64,000 nucleotides of DNA from Ichthyophis bannanicus (GCA_033557465.1 CM066033.1:14261080-14325079); one strand, 5' to 3'. Shown: positions 32,172 through 43,389, numbered from the stretch's first letter. Notes: generated by a model from the letters alone, not told the origin. A program made the numbers and translations.

Positions 32172-33690
32172 TGATAAGGAAGCTTATCATAGTTCAGGAA
32201 GGAGCTATAATAGAGGTGAATTGGCTCTGAACAAGCAACCTGTCTTTGCTGGTAGAAATACTAAAACAGAATGTTTTCATAAAAGACTACCAGTCCCAGA
32301 ATGCACCAGGTTTCAAACAGCCTCTAGAAGAGCTGAAGTGGGGAAACGTGTGTTCAATCAGGAGAGCTATGAGGTAATCCCCAATCACTCATCTCCAAGG
32401 ACAGGGCTTGATTCAGCACAGCTGGGCTGTGCTAGGGTGGAGCATCCCTCTAAACAAGTTAAAAGTAAAACATATTCTACACAGAAAGGGAAGCAGATAG
32501 AGAAGGAGTTCCAGATCAGGAAGCAGCAGCAACGTGGAAGGAAGAAGAGGAAAACATCTTGGAGGTCTAAAGAAGGAGCTCACAGCAGTACGTGTGTTGG
32601 GAGTCATTCCAGAGGCAAGCATACTCCATTGGACTGGAGGAAACCAGAGGAGTGGGGTTACAGAGTCAGGAATTCCCAGACGGCACCTTTGAGTGAGACG
32701 GCTGCATTTGGAAGGGGCCCTAAGACCAGTGCAAGAAGGTATGTGAAGAGAGAACAAGTGTCCAGGGATCTTGATTGGAAGGCTGGACATAAAAGCTGGA
32801 CTACTTACTGGCCAGGATATCTGGAGAGGAAACCTAACAGCAAAGGAAGCTCAGGTATGAACACTGATCTATGCCCTAGCTCTTCACTTGGAAGACAGCA
32901 GGGAAACAAGTATTGTCCTGAGAGTGCTCCATTAAGGAATTCCTCTGAGCCAGACCATGATATTGATCCTATGATAGTTGAAGAAGAAGGAGATATTTTA
33001 AATGATCATAATGAATACATGGATTGCTCTCTGACTAGGCTGCTGTGGTAAAATACTTTCACAAATGCAACAACCATCAAAAGGGAACTATAACTTGTTC
33101 TTTTATCTACCCAGAAAAGCCTGCAAGAAAGCTTTAGGGTAGGATTTGAGCCACGTATAGAAAGTAAACTAGCAAAGGGGTTTGCAGCTGGCTAATGGTT
33201 GGTAATTAAGCCATGCACAATTGCACGTGAGCTCTGAAAGGAAACTTCTGTGTGTGTGTGAAAATAGAAGGAAGTTATCCTTGGAAAAAGAACAGTTTTT
33301 TTGGTTACTTTTGGGTTTTGTTTTTTGCTTTTGGAGCACTGCTAAAAGTTATTAGCAGGAGCCCTCAAAAAGACCTTTTCTGTTTCCCATCAAGGTCTTT
33401 ATTATTTGATTGCTTAAGAAGTTCAGTTGCTGATATCATGATTTGTTTTTCCTAAGTACAATACTGAAAGCAAGTATCCTTTTGTGTTACCAAGTAAATC
33501 TGTGTGGGAGAATTAACCCCATAAATAAAATATATTTTTCTTTGCTTACACTCGAGCAACACAACTCATTATTTTGTGAACGGCTGATTCTGGTATGAAT
33601 GGACTACATTCCCCACAATCCTTTGCAAGTCATAATAGTATTTGCCTTTGCCAAGACTCTGGACATTCATACCCAGCGCCCCCGTTTACA
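32172..33690 (+). mobile_element. Solo-LTR-like insertion, 1519 bp
   Basis: Starts TGATAAGG and ends TTTACA (TG..CA ends), flanked by the 6-bp direct repeat aggctg (32166-32171 and 33691-33696). Deleting it with one repeat restores the Penelope reading frame exactly ('DIFLQP' into 'AAAKVRS'). An AATAAA at 33524-33529 sits about 160 bp before the 3' end, as an LTR polyadenylation signal would. A poly(A) tail and hAT-like ends are absent. No matching internal region is seen in the window, so family is unknown. Confidence 0.7.
32221..33051 (+). other. Long open frame within the LTR-like insertion
   Basis: 276 codons stay open, but the frame has no early ATG: its first methionine codon is near codon 213. 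The product would be very basic (runs such as 'RKQQQRGRKKRKTSWRSK') and end with an acidic tail ('DIDPMIVEEEGDIL'). No known domain is recognised. Possible explanations are a captured gag fragment, an exon, or chance in a purine-rich stretch. Confidence 0.35.
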
Positions 33691-33696
33691 AGGCTG

Positions 33697-34130
33697 CAAA
33701 AAGATGTCACAAAATTTGGAAAGAGGCTCCAGCAGGGTATCCCTGCAAGATACTATGGGGCGACCCGGTGGATCAACTAACGATTTATGCACTTTTGGAA
33801 CCAGGTAGAAAATTGGTGTCTTTGGATGCTTTTTGACAAGAAAATCCATTTCATGCCTGGTAATCCAATTCTTGAAAAATGCTGCAGAAACAATTGAATG
33901 TATCTGCATTTGAAGAGCCTCCGTAGGATCCGCAGGAAGAATCACATAATTAGTGCAGTCCATCAAATGGGCATCTATTTGTCGTTGGTACTGATCCCTA
34001 GAAAGGAGGACTGTGGCACCATCCTTGCCAGCTCTTCTCACCACAATGTCCAAATCCGGAAATTGTTTAACAGCCTGAGAATGATCAGTCGTAAAATTGC
34101 AATATCTGTAAGATTTTCATTGTTCCAATA
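33697..34130 (-). pseudogene. Penelope N-terminal region
   Basis: 34053-33697 reads 'MDIVVRRAGKDGATVLLSRD', 'NYVILPADPTEALQMQIHSI', 'MDFLVKKHPKTPIFYLVPKV' and 'DPPGRPIVSC', the RT-preceding and fingers region of Penelope proteins, and then enters the LTR-like insertion at 'FLQP'. The element appears truncated at its 5' end near 34130. Confidence 0.75.
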
Positions 34131-34154
34131 AAAGGAGGTATGCTCTTGGGCTAT

Positions 34155-34440
34155 TTGGAGGATGTTAACTGTCTTTTTGGGCAGACCCTGTAGTAAACTA
34201 TTGCAGAAGTCCCAGTGTGGGGTTATGAGCGCCTGGACTACCGCTCAAAAATCGCTAGGTTCTAGGAGAGGTCTTAGGTTCTGGATGGATCTTAGCTTAA
34301 AGAATATAGTCCTAGCTGTTTGTTTTACCTGGGATGACATACTGAGGGATTTGTCCAAGATGATTTCCAAGTATTTCACCTCCTGTTTTACTTGAATGGT
34401 GGTGTTTTGTATCTTGATTACAGTAGTTTTGTAACTGGAG
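34155..34440 (-). mobile_element. L2-clade LINE fragment
   Basis: The minus strand reads 'KQEVKYLEIILDKSLSMSSQ' and 'ARTIFFKLRSIQNLRPLLEP', then 'ALITPHWDFCNSLLQGLPKK' after a stop. These align with the L2 copy at 8675-8983. Both ends are truncated. Confidence 0.75.
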
Positions 34441-34782
34441 CAACTGCTGGAGAGTACCCCTGACGGCCTGCAATTTGGTGGAAGCTTTGCAAGGAGACAA
34501 CAGAAAGGCATCCACAAGCAGTACTGTGAACTCCAGAGAAAAACCTTCATAAATAACTTCCATCACCCACTGGTCAGAAGTGATCTGGACTAAGACAGGG
34601 TAAAACTGGTGAAGACGATCCTCGACCTGCACCACCCCTGCCTGGGCCCCCTCATCTCATTGTTCCTTATTGGAACTGGCCCCAGTTCCTGAAAAGAACC
34701 CCTGACCCTTTCCTCTACCACCCCAAAAGGTCTGACCCCTAAAAGGATAATGTAGCATTTAATAAGGGGCAAAGTGCACTGC

Positions 34783-35673
34783 TCAGAAATGATGTAAATC
34801 GTAAGACGTATCCCTCAACACCGGGGTCAGCTTACTAGCCTTTGGCTTATCATCAGGAAACGTAGCCAGCCTGAACTCCCCAAATTCCTTGACCAACATC
34901 TCCAAGGCATCCCCAAACACAAGCTTGTCCTTAAAGGGGGGGGAGCTTACACTGAAGAGTCTAAGAGGACACATCCACCAACCAGTTATACCACCACAAG
35001 AGCCATCGAGCTGCCACCACTGAGGCCATACCCTTGGTAGAAACCCAAAGTTCATAGAATGTATTTGCCAAATACATCACTCTAGACTCCAGCCTAGCCT
35101 CCTCAGGCATAAGCTACGAGGTTTCAGCATCAGATCCCGATAAGGCCTTTGACCAATGCATACTGTACATGCTCTGGCCACATTAAAAGCTTCTGTCTGC
35201 GGAACTTAAGGCCAACACATTCACCTCAAATGCCTGCTTTAACTAAAGGTCTCCAATTTCTTATCCTGCACATCATTCAATGCCGTACCTCCTTCCACAG
35301 GGATGGTGATCGTCTTGGTCACTACGGAGACCATGGCATCCATGTTGGGCATCTTCAAGAGATCCTTCTCACTCAGTGGAATGGGATACAGGCGCTGCAT
35401 GGTCCGACCACCGCGCAATCCCGCTTTATGAACTTCCCAGTCCAAATCAATCATCTGCTTAAGGATCCTATGGACAGGAAAGGCAGTCTCAAATACCCTG
35501 ATGCCCCGTAATAGGGGATCTTCTAAGGAAGGCTCCACTGTCTGTGGTTCCAGAGGAATGTTTCGGGCTGCCAAAAAGTGCACAATTAATGCCACGAGAT
35601 CCTCTTGGCAAAACTCACAACACTGGGATCCTCTCCCGGAGGGATCTCTCCTTGCTCCAGGTCCCAGAGTCAA
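34783..35673 (-). pseudogene. DIRS gag
   Basis: 35673-35239 has the block 'EDPLLRGIRVFETAFPVHRI' and 'AGLRGGRTMQRLYPIPLSE', parallel to the gag at 24700-24900, then 'MVSVVTKTITIPVEGGTALN', also conserved. After a break, 35055-34783 includes 'DKLVFGDALEMLVKEFGEFR', parallel to 25320-25370. At least two frameshifts. Confidence 0.75.
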
Positions 35674-35875
35674 GACATCTTCACCGAGCTCCGAGGGCCC
35701 CTCCTTTGGGTCATCAAAAGTCAGAGTACCCTGAAATGTGGTCCTCCTCCAAATAATACAAAACTCTGGCTAGAGTGTCCTCCAGAGCTTAAAAGGTGAA
35801 GTAACCACCAAGGTCTCTTCCCGTAGTTTAGGAGGAACCTTGTCACTCTTGGATCCCTTTACAGCAACAGGAGAA

Positions 35876-35960
35876 AATCAAAATAAACTGAATACTGGGC
35901 AGACTGGATGGACCATACTGGTCTTTATCTGCCATCATTTACTATGTTACTATGTTAAGA
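35876..35960 (+). repeat. CR1-type 3' end
   Basis: 'ctgggcagactggatggaccatactggtctttatctgccatcattt' followed by 'actatgttactatgtta' is a CR1-family 3' terminus with short 3' repeats, on the plus strand. Confidence 0.8.
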
Positions 35961-36499
35961 TTCCCCCAGGACCTACTTTATGCAGTAAGCCTACTGACTG
36001 CCTCATCGCTCGCCCCCCAAGAACAGGAGCCAAATCCTGCCTCCCTGAAGGCCCAGAGTCCTGACGCTGCAAGGGAAGCCCAATGCACGATGAAGAGCCA
36101 ACATACATAAGAAATTAAAGCAGCATACGCCCTTTTACCTGCAAAGACCACTGAAGGCTGCAGTATTGTTGGGATGCCTTCTAGAAGGGTATAGGGACCA
36201 GAACCACTAGGAGTATGCCGTCCTCAGGGACCTGAGGCAACCAAGGAGTGTTGGGACCTTACAGGCTGAATTTACACTCCACCACAGCATCCACTTTACT
36301 CACAAAGCCTGATCAGCTCTCTGGTCAACTGAAAACTGTCCCTTTTTTTATTTTTTTTTGAATGCCAATTGAGTACTTCCCCATCTGCTGGATGGGGGAT
36401 ACAACCCAGGGGTCTGGTCTCTAGTTATCTGGCAATTCAATAGCCTCCCTCCAGTCCAGTCCAATCTCAAATATTCCTTTTGCCGCAGAACTTTGATAA

Positions 36500-36640
36500 A
36501 GTTGCTGCTAAGCAGATCACTAGTTTTTATGTGTATGCTTGTGATGTTATTTTATTTATGTAAATATTATGTATGTTAAATTACAACCTACCCAGAGTCT
36601 TAAAATGGATAAATACCAAAATAAATAACTCCCCCTCCCC
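36500..36640 (+). repeat. LINE-type 3' tail (degenerate)
   Basis: 'attttatttatgtaaatattatgtatgttaaattacaacctacccagagtcttaaaatggataaataccaaaataaataa' has the look of a LINE or SINE 3' end but lacks the clear palindrome of the L2 copies. Confidence 0.35.
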
Positions 36641-36769
36641 CATGCACTGATCTGCGTTTGGCTGTGGACATAGAACAGAAAGAGCAACGTCAATTAAGCT
36701 GAATGAGAGAGTTAGCTGCCAGGATAGCCTTAGACACATCCTGGTAATGCAGCGTGACCTAAGGGCAGC

Positions 36770-37095
36770 TTTTGCTGTAATCAACCAAACCCTTCGATTA
36801 ACACGTTTAGAACAAACTGGCTTTACTGATGTCGCTCTGAATTGCTTCTGTTCCTATTCATCAAGACATATTTTTTAGGTGTCAATAAATGCTAATAGTC
36901 TCTGCAATCTACCTACTGTCGTATGGTGGCCCTCAGGGGTCTGTTTGGCCCCTACTTTATTAAATGTTTTCATCTCACCCCTGGCTACCTTGATATCGGA
37001 TTTGGGGATCAGAGCTTATTTTAATGCAGCTGACATTCATCTCCTCGTTGTTCATGACAGTTGGGATTTGAATTCTCAGCATAATTAGAGCACAA
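36770..37095 (+). mobile_element. L2-like RT fragment
   Basis: The plus-strand frame at 36879-37088 reads 'APTLLNVFISPLATLISDLG' and then 'YFNAADIHLLV', where active copies have YADD; here the first aspartate is altered. Upstream 'LTRLEQTGFTDVALNC' fits the segment between motifs A and B. Both ends truncated and decayed. Confidence 0.6.
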
Positions 37096-37099
37096 GCTG

Positions 37100-38060
37100 G
37101 AGATTTCCAGTAAATACTGCCTATGATCCAAGGCCAGTCTCACCTCCACCAGCCCTTCCTGCCCCACAACCACGTCTTCCCAACATGCTTTCCTCTTCCA
37201 ACGAGTCACCAAATATGCAAGAAGTCCCCTTTCTCCAGCACTGGCTAAAGGCCTCTGGGAATGCCCTCACTGTATCACCTATATATAATTTTACAGCCAT
37301 TTCCTTGCTAATGTGCTAAAGGAAGCCTTCCCTGATCCTTCAAATATTCTCTTCCACCTCTGCTCTCCGAACAAGGCTGGATACAGCCACAAACTGGACC
37401 AGATGTCGGCCTACAGCAGCACCATTTGGGGGGGGGGGGGCAACAGCAGCAGAGCAGAGCAGTGCAGTGACCCTTTGAACATTTGCACCCCGTTGCTCAC
37501 CTTACCTCTGCCAGAGCCGACCCAGCCCTGCCTAAAAGCTTCACAGCACATCAGTGACCCTTTGAACACCTGCACGCAAACCCTTAAGGACTGTTAATAT
37601 GTATTGAATGTATAATCATCTCAGTCAGTTCATTAATATTAAAATGCATTACTGTAAATTACATTATCTACTCTGGCTTGTCTTAAACCACAAGAACTGC
37701 AAAAACTGAACTTCACCTCCCCTGGGCCACTAAAGTTCTTAGGTTATGCCTCCTTGGCTAAATCAGCTGGTATCATGCTCATCGATCATGTTCCCCCCTG
37801 CAACAATGGAGAAGCCCCTCCACCATCCCCAACCCCAGCAGCCCTTTTAACCACACACACATGCTTCAACCCTGATCCCGCCCACAGGTCTCACTCCTCC
37901 ATCAGCTGCCCCCTACAGCTCCGCAGGTAGACTACTCCATTAAAAGAATGGAAACACAGTGGGAGGTAGAGAGAGGACAAAGGCCTCTTATCCCACCCGG
38001 CCATGAAGCCCTAATTGGCACATGCTGACCTTAGTAAGACGTCCAGGAGGAATTTTATAC
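37100..38060. other. No recognised gene; downstream intron or flank of the KRAB locus
   Basis: Includes a 13-base G run near 37429-37441 and C-rich stretches. A roughly 25-bp phrase ('cagtgaccctttgaacattttgcac'-like) occurs twice (37467 and 37552). No zinc-finger exon is present. Confidence 0.5.
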
Positions 38061-38064
38061 TTAC

Positions 38065-38178
38065 TTGTTACAGGAGGCTGGATCTGCTCAGTCATCTCTG
38101 AGTCAGGATGATCCATGAAGGGGAGATCATCCTCTTGCTTAACACTCAGTGAGAATACCGATGTTACAATCGGAAGAC
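38065..38178 (-). CDS. KRAB gene exon 4 (acidic linker)
   Basis: Acceptor TTTCATCACAG at 38179 side and donor CAA/GTAAGT at 38064. Enters and leaves in phase 1. It encodes 'FSLSVKQEDDLPFMDHPD' and 'EQIQPPVT', an acidic linker of the kind found between KRAB and zinc-finger exons in amphibian genes ('IKQEE'-like). No stop. Confidence 0.75.
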
Positions 38179-38221
38179 CTGTGATGAAAAAAAACCCAAA
38201 ATATCTAAAAGGATTCATAAG

Positions 38222-38690
38222 AGATGATCTGACAAACCAACAGAGCCTTCACTCTCAGTGCCCCAAAATGCTGGAATGCACTACCCCCTGATATCCAGGC
38301 TATTAAGAGCCTAACACAGTTTAGGAAAGCCCTCAAATGCCACCTCTTCAACAAGTACCTTATAGAACCCAATGGCATCACCTAGAACCCAATAACACCC
38401 ACTGACACCAGTCCCAGATAAATTTACGGTATTTCAACAACTCACCAAGTTTGATATTCAATCCTACAGTGGGCTGGTGTTGTCCTATGAAACCTCTATG
38501 CATATGATGCCATATAGTACGTTTTGTAAATAGTTACCCCGGTTATCCAAGTTTTTATGCCCTGTTACATGTAAACTCATACGTGTTAAATGTACTGAGC
38601 ATTTTGTTCCATGTGAACCGCGCTGATGGTGAATAGTGCGGTATATAAGAGACTGTAAATAAATAAATAAATAAATAAATAAACCTAAAT
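38222..38690 (+). mobile_element. L2 LINE 3' fragment in intron 3
   Basis: Plus strand, reading 'SVSAPKMWNALPPDIQAIKS' and 'FRKALKCHLFNKYL', the last residues of L2 protein, then 3' UTR and the palindromic tail 'aaccgcgctgatggtgaatagtgcggtatataaga' with (AATA)n at 38655-38690. It lies antisense within the KRAB gene. Confidence 0.85.
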
Positions 38691-38788
38691 TAGTAAATTA
38701 ATTTTAAGTCTACAAATGTTTGATAATAATCACCTCATCTCCTGTGATCTCAAAATGCAAAGCCCTTAAATCCAAAACATTTACTTAC

Positions 38789-38902
38789 TCATCGTTGGCT
38801 CATTAAAGTTTTCTTTTCCCTCCCACTCACAGTACTGAGTGAAATATTTCTCATCTTCCTTTTTAATCTTGAATATGACATCAGGATTAACAATTGAATA
38901 AC
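38789..38902 (-). CDS. KRAB gene exon 3 (KRAB-B-like linker)
   Basis: Acceptor ATTTACAG and donor GATGA/GTAAGT. The first two bases complete a glycine codon split by the intron, giving Q-G-YSIVNPDVIFKIKKEDE. This 'NPDVIFKIKKEDE' signature is the typical second exon of amphibian KRAB-like genes. Ends in phase 1 after 'ENFNEPTM'. Confidence 0.85.
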   Translation of the reverse strand, partial: VIQLLILMSYSRLKRKMRNISLSTVSGREKKTLMSQR

Positions 38903-39502
38903 CTGTAAATAAGAAATATGAAAACTGCATTTAAATTTCACTCGTAGAACTGTTCTGATGAAGCAGTGTTTCAGTGTGTGGGCATGAAGGTGTGTGTGTT
39001 ATATATCTTTGGGTTGCTTGTATTTCTCTGACAAAGCCTGGGTGAGATGAGGCAATTGCAAGATTAAAGCTTGGAGGTTTTCTAGTGCAGTCGTTTCTGT
39101 TCTTCTCTGTGATATCTGGTTACTGCCTTATGTAGGAGCTGGGGTTCTCAGAAAGGAGTCTGAGAGGTAAATCCTCCCTCCTGCTCTCCTGAGCAACATG
39201 TCTTTGCACAGAAAGGGAGACAGACTGCAGATGGTCTTGTATGAATCCTCTAATTTATGGTTTACATCTGATCTTACAGCACTGAGCTACATCGTTTGCA
39301 GAGCCCGCAGCAGTGGAGTCTGTCACTGGCTCCCAGAGAGCAACAGCACCTCCTGCTGGATATGAGATGGAATCACAAGCCAGGCTCTAAATTTCAGGGG
39401 TCTCTGGGGCCCGATACCTGGGATGTCTCCTGTCTAGATAGAATGGCAGCGCACATCTCGCAATGAGTCTGTACATGGCAGACGCTAGATGAGCAGATTT
39501 AC

Positions 39503-39629
39503 CTTGTGATATCAGAATGCCGTGAATCTCCTTGATAACCTTCTTGTACAGCTCCTGCTGCCCTTCTCCCAGAATGCCCCACTCCACTTCTGAGAAGTAA
39601 GCAGCGACGTCCCTGAAAGTGACCGATGC
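39503..39629 (-). CDS. KRAB gene exon 2 (KRAB-A box)
   Basis: 127 bp between TTGCTGTTCCAG and AAG/GTAAAT. It encodes 'ASVTFRDVAAYFSEVEWGIL' and continues with 'GQQELYKKVIKEIHGILISQ', matching the KRAB-A box: the DV, the FSxxEW core and the LYxxVxxE helix. The usual first acidic residue pattern (FEDVA) is FRDVA here. Enters in phase 0, leaves in phase 1. Confidence 0.9.
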
Positions 39630-39639
39630 CTGGAACAGC

Positions 39640-40149
39640 AAACAGGACACTCAGCTGCACTTTCATTCTGGTGTGTGTGTAATAGAATTTGCCAGTGAGA
39701 TTAGCAAGCTCCTTTCTCCTAAATATCCAGTATTTTATATAGATTGCCTGGTCCCCAGAGAAACTCTGGAAATCTCATCTCCTGTCTTTATGAGCAATTG
39801 GTTAGAACATATGGCACTAGCTTATGTGGGTTGGAAAGGGCTGGCAACAACTGCTGAAGGGGTGATGGAGGCTGGTGGGTTGGAGACTGAAGACATGAAA
39901 GTGGAAAGTGCTGGGGTCAGACCTGGAGAAAGGAGTAAGAAAGCGTCTGAGAGTCAGACAAAGAGACGGAGTGTAAAAGTGTGTCTGTGTCTGTGTTCGT
40001 GTGTGTCTGAGAGAGAGAGTCTAAGAAAGTGCATTATTACAGAGAAGTGGATTAGCGACTCTCATGAATGGGATACAGCCGTCTCAGGTTATAATATGCT
40101 CAAGACAAAGAAGGTAGCAAAAGGAAAAGAGTAGCTCATTAAATCAAAA
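39640..40149. other. KRAB intron 1, no feature recognised
   Basis: Contains a GTGTGTCT / GAGAGA simple-repeat patch near 39975-40020. A plus-strand open frame here has no recognisable domain. Confidence 0.5.
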
Positions 40150-40400
40150 ACAGTATCAAAGTGGATGAAATGCAGAGGGCACAGGAAGCACTGTGGGATG
40201 CGACAGAAAGAAGCCATAACACCTCTGTGTGCATTCATGTGATCTACAGATCTGCAAATCAGATGGGGAACTGCACAAAGATCTGACTGATGACACACAA
40301 AAGGTGGGCATTAAGGACGACGTGTTATTGGCAGGAAACTGTAACCTGCTAGACATGGATTGGAGTATCCGGTCTGCAGGTTAGGAAATTCAGCAGCACT
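40150..40400 (+). mobile_element. CR1 endonuclease fragment
   Basis: Plus strand: 'VGIKDDVLLAGNCNLLDMDW' occurs at about 40305-40365, corresponding to the GDFN catalytic block of CR1 endonuclease (GNCN here), preceded by 'HVIYRSANQMG'. Frame changes and both ends truncated. Confidence 0.6.
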
Positions 40401-41615
40401 TTTACATGCATTAATGCAGCTGGAAACATCATGCTTTCTGGGCCAAAGTAATGCATGATAACGGAGCCCAATCCAAAGCCCACCATCTACTGAAGAAGCC
40501 AGGGATGTGTCAATTAAAAATAGCCCCCCCCTGCCTATTCTCACAAATCCCTGGCCGCCTATCAGTAAGGGCTACCACCCCCCTCCTCCTATCCCATGCA
40601 ACTATCAATTTTGCAGACAGAGTACTCCAAACAGTCTGGCAGGTGAAAGCTTTCTACCAATGACACTTATCCCTTCACTCACAACTTTTAGCCGTCTTCA
40701 GATAGATCTCTGTCCAGTTCCTCCATCTGAGACAGAGGTCAGGGAAGCAGACATGCACATATGGAGTTGCCATTTCCCTTTTCTATGATGACCCACAGCA
40801 CTTTCTCCTTTCCCCATGTCCTCTGTATTTCAGTCACTTTGACATTTTTTGACAGGTATTCAGGTGCTGCAGGTTAGTAAATCCTGCAATACGTATTCTG
40901 CGATAATAACTGTAAAAACATGCTATTTTATCACAGCTTTATAAACAGATCCTTAAGGGTGAAGGAACTTGTCCAAGATCACATGGATTGTCTGTAGGAA
41001 AGCAGGATTTGAATTTTGTATATTATCTTGCTGCTCTAACTAGTAGGCTATTCCTCCATTTCAGAAAAAGACAAACTGGGAAAGAGGAGAAAAAGCTGAA
41101 AGAGCAGCACAGGGCATGGATTCTGCCTTATTTTGGCAGAATAACCACACAAGGTACGTCCCAGGATGCCCCTCATGGGGTCAGGTGCTGCCATTTTCCA
41201 GGATGGTGGTGCAGAGGCAGGAACATGTAGGCATCACTCCTGCCTCCCTATGAAAGAGATACCAGGATGGGAGGATCAGAGATACTAGAGGGGAGGGACT
41301 GCAGAGTGCCAGGGGTTGGGGGTGTAGTGGTCTCTTGGGCAACCAATTTATTTTGTGGGGTTCAGGGGTGGGGGAGCTAAGGGTCACTAGTTTATGAAAT
41401 TTTTTTTAAAGAGTTCAGGGGGTGGGGGACCAGGGCCACCAGGTTACCAGGCCACCAGTGATGTTTTTTTAGAAGAGTCAGGGTGAGGGCTGTTGGGATC
41501 TTTAGGATCAGGGAGTTTCAGGCAGGTGAATGAGCCTCTTTGAGCCATCTGACCTTTTTGCTTCTGGCTGCAAGTAGTTCAAACCCTTGTGCACATGTCT
41601 TCCACCCTCTGCCTT
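40401..41615. other. KRAB intron 1, no gene recognised
   Basis: Between 41330 and 41480 a phrase of the form 'ttcagggg(g)tgggggagc..ggtcacc/actag' recurs in two or three degenerate copies with short T runs, suggesting a decayed tandem repeat. Otherwise nothing is recognised. Confidence 0.4.
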
Positions 41616-41619
41616 CTTT

Positions 41620-42938
41620 TGCACAAAATTTTACTACTCTATCTACTCTAGACCCTCTTGATCCCAATAACTATCGTCCAGTTTCTCATCTTCCTTTCCT
41701 CTCTAAATTACAACTTACCCACCATCTGGACTCCACCAATCTTCTTCACCCTCGTCAATCTGGCTTTCGCTCCGGGCACAGCGTTGAGACTGTTCTTTTG
41801 GCTTTCACCAACTCCCTGCATTCTGCTCACGACCGGGGTGACATCTCGGTGGCGGTAGCACTTGATCTTTCCGCTGCCTTCGACCTAGTTGACCACTCCC
41901 TCCTCCTCTCCCGCTTGCATGACATCGGCCTTCGTAGTACTGTCTTGCGTTTGTTTCACCTTTTCCTCTATTCTCGCTCTGCCGCTGTTCTCCCCTCATC
42001 CTCATCCCACTCCCCTTCCGACTCCTTCTCCCTAGTCTGCGGGGTTCCTCAAGGTTCTGTGTTAGCTCCTCTTCTCTTCAACATCTTTCTCACTCCTCTC
42101 ACATTGCTTATCCAACAGTTTGGGATTACAGCCTTTTACTATGCCGACGACATCCTCCTCCTCCACCACACCTCCCCTGTCTCCCCTGAACGCCTGCCTA
42201 GCTGCTGTCTCTGACTGGTTAATTCAAAACTGTTTGCATCTTAACCTCTCGAAAACCATTGCCATCTGGTTCTCTCACGGTCACCAGCTCCCCTCTCTGG
42301 CCCCATCTTTCTCTAATGCACCTGTCCCGCTGGTTACTACTTTTCGCTATCTCGGGGTCCTCTTCGACTCAGATCTCTCTTTCTCAGCACATGTTTCCCA
42401 CGTTTCTAAACTCTCTTTCTTTCACCTTCGTCAGATTTGCGCTATTCGCCCCTTCCTTTCTTCCTCTGCTTTAACTACTCTGCTACTCACCCTTGTTATC
42501 TCTCGTGTTGACTTCTCTAACTCTATCCTCTCTGGTATCTCCAAACTGCAGATCTCACGGTTACAACGCATCCAAAACACCGCCGCCCGTCTTGTCACCC
42601 ACTCTTCTGTCAGAGACCACGTCACCCCTCTTCTTCTCCGACTCCACTGGCTCCCTGTCTCCTTCCGCATTCAATTCAAACTCCTCACATTAGCTCATAA
42701 GGCGCTACATACCTCTACCCCTCAATACCTGGCTGATCTGCTCCATTTCCACACTCCTCGGCACACCCCTCGCTCCGTCCACCTTAACCGACTTGCTCTG
42801 CAATGCCCCTCACACGCACACCTTCAGTCCACATGTTCATCAGCCTGCTTCTTTACAGGCCCTGCACTATGGAACTCTCTTCCTCCCCCCCCCCCTCCGG
42901 CTCGAACCCCACTACCCTACCTTCAAACGCTCCCTTAA
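41620..42938 (+). pseudogene. L2 reverse transcriptase with one frameshift
   Basis: First frame (to 42214): 'HPRQSGFRSGHSVETVLLAF', motif A 'VALDLSAAFDLVDHSLLL', 'GVPQGSVLAPLLFNIFLTPL', and motif C 'FYYADDILLLHH' (intact catalytic pair). Second frame (42120-42938): 'WFSHGHQLPSLAPSFSNAPV', 'FRYLGVLFDSDLSFSAHVS' and 'RLQRIQNTAARLVTHSSVRD'. A frame change near 42190 is the main lesion. Confidence 0.85.
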
Positions 42939-43170
42939 AACTTATCTGTTCTCCCTCGCTTTCGACCTCCCCCCTCCCTAGCCCTGACCCTCCGTCCCTC
43001 CCTCTGCCCTACCTACTCGTGTCTCTATCTCTTTCTCTACTTCAATTGTAACTTCCTTTCCATTTTCCGGCCTGTGCCACTCTGTTTATACTTTTTATTG
43101 TGAACCGCTCTGCCTACTCATGAAGGGCGGTCAATCAAATAAATGAATATGAATATATGAATATGAATTT
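41620..43170 (+). mobile_element. L2 LINE, 5'-truncated, in KRAB intron 1
   Basis: Plus strand, antisense to the KRAB gene. It begins within the RT ('LDPNNYRPVSHLPFLSKL') and runs to a 3' tail 'tgtgaaccgctctgcc..agggcggtcaatcaaataaa' followed by a GAATAT repeat to about 43170. Coding content is described separately. The tail class matches the L2 at 56819-59693. Confidence 0.85.
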
Positions 43171-43389
43171 TGCACACAGCTATTTGGCATTACATATTGT
43201 TAATGTATATTTTGGGAATAAAATTATGCATTAATCTTGCATTAGAAAACTGCTCTGAGCTATAACACAGCTCTAACACAACGTTCCTACATCAAGGTCA
43301 GGGAGGGAAAGTTGCAAGAGCAGCATTTGCAAACGTTTTCTTTGAAATGCTGATGCCCTGTGCAGAAGAGGAGAATAAACAATTCTTAC
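43171..43389. other. KRAB intron 1, 5' end
   Basis: No feature apart from the GTAAGAATT donor at the exon 1 border. Confidence 0.6.

Larger units (their letters stand above)
29761..34130 (-). mobile_element. Penelope-like element (RT plus GIY-YIG)
   Basis: Minus-strand coding blocks in order: N-terminal part (34053-33697), RT (32165-31552), C-terminal region with GIY-YIG endonuclease (31003-30150), and a 3' terminal region with a hammerhead-like motif. The middle is split by a 1519-bp LTR-like insertion and a CR1 fragment; removing each brings the frame back into register. Penelope elements prime reverse transcription with their own GIY-YIG nick. This copy has a frameshift and nested insertions and is inactive. 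Confidence 0.85.
34441..36480 (-). mobile_element. DIRS retrotransposon, gag and 5' part
   Basis: Gag remnants (35673-34783) on the minus strand, with upstream sequence to a terminal block at 36360-36480 ('ccatctgctggatgggggatac..cctccagtccagtcc') resembling other DIRS ends. A CR1 tail interrupts it at 35876-35960. RT and recombinase are absent. Confidence 0.65.

Noticed and set aside
32221..33051. Calling the open frame a host exon or named gene
   Set aside because: No early ATG, no recognised domain, and it lies wholly within a defined insertion.
39619..40134. 171-codon plus-strand open frame beside the KRAB-A exon
   Set aside because: No domain, overlaps the KRAB exon antisense and a GT/GA simple-repeat patch; no splice or start context worth trusting.
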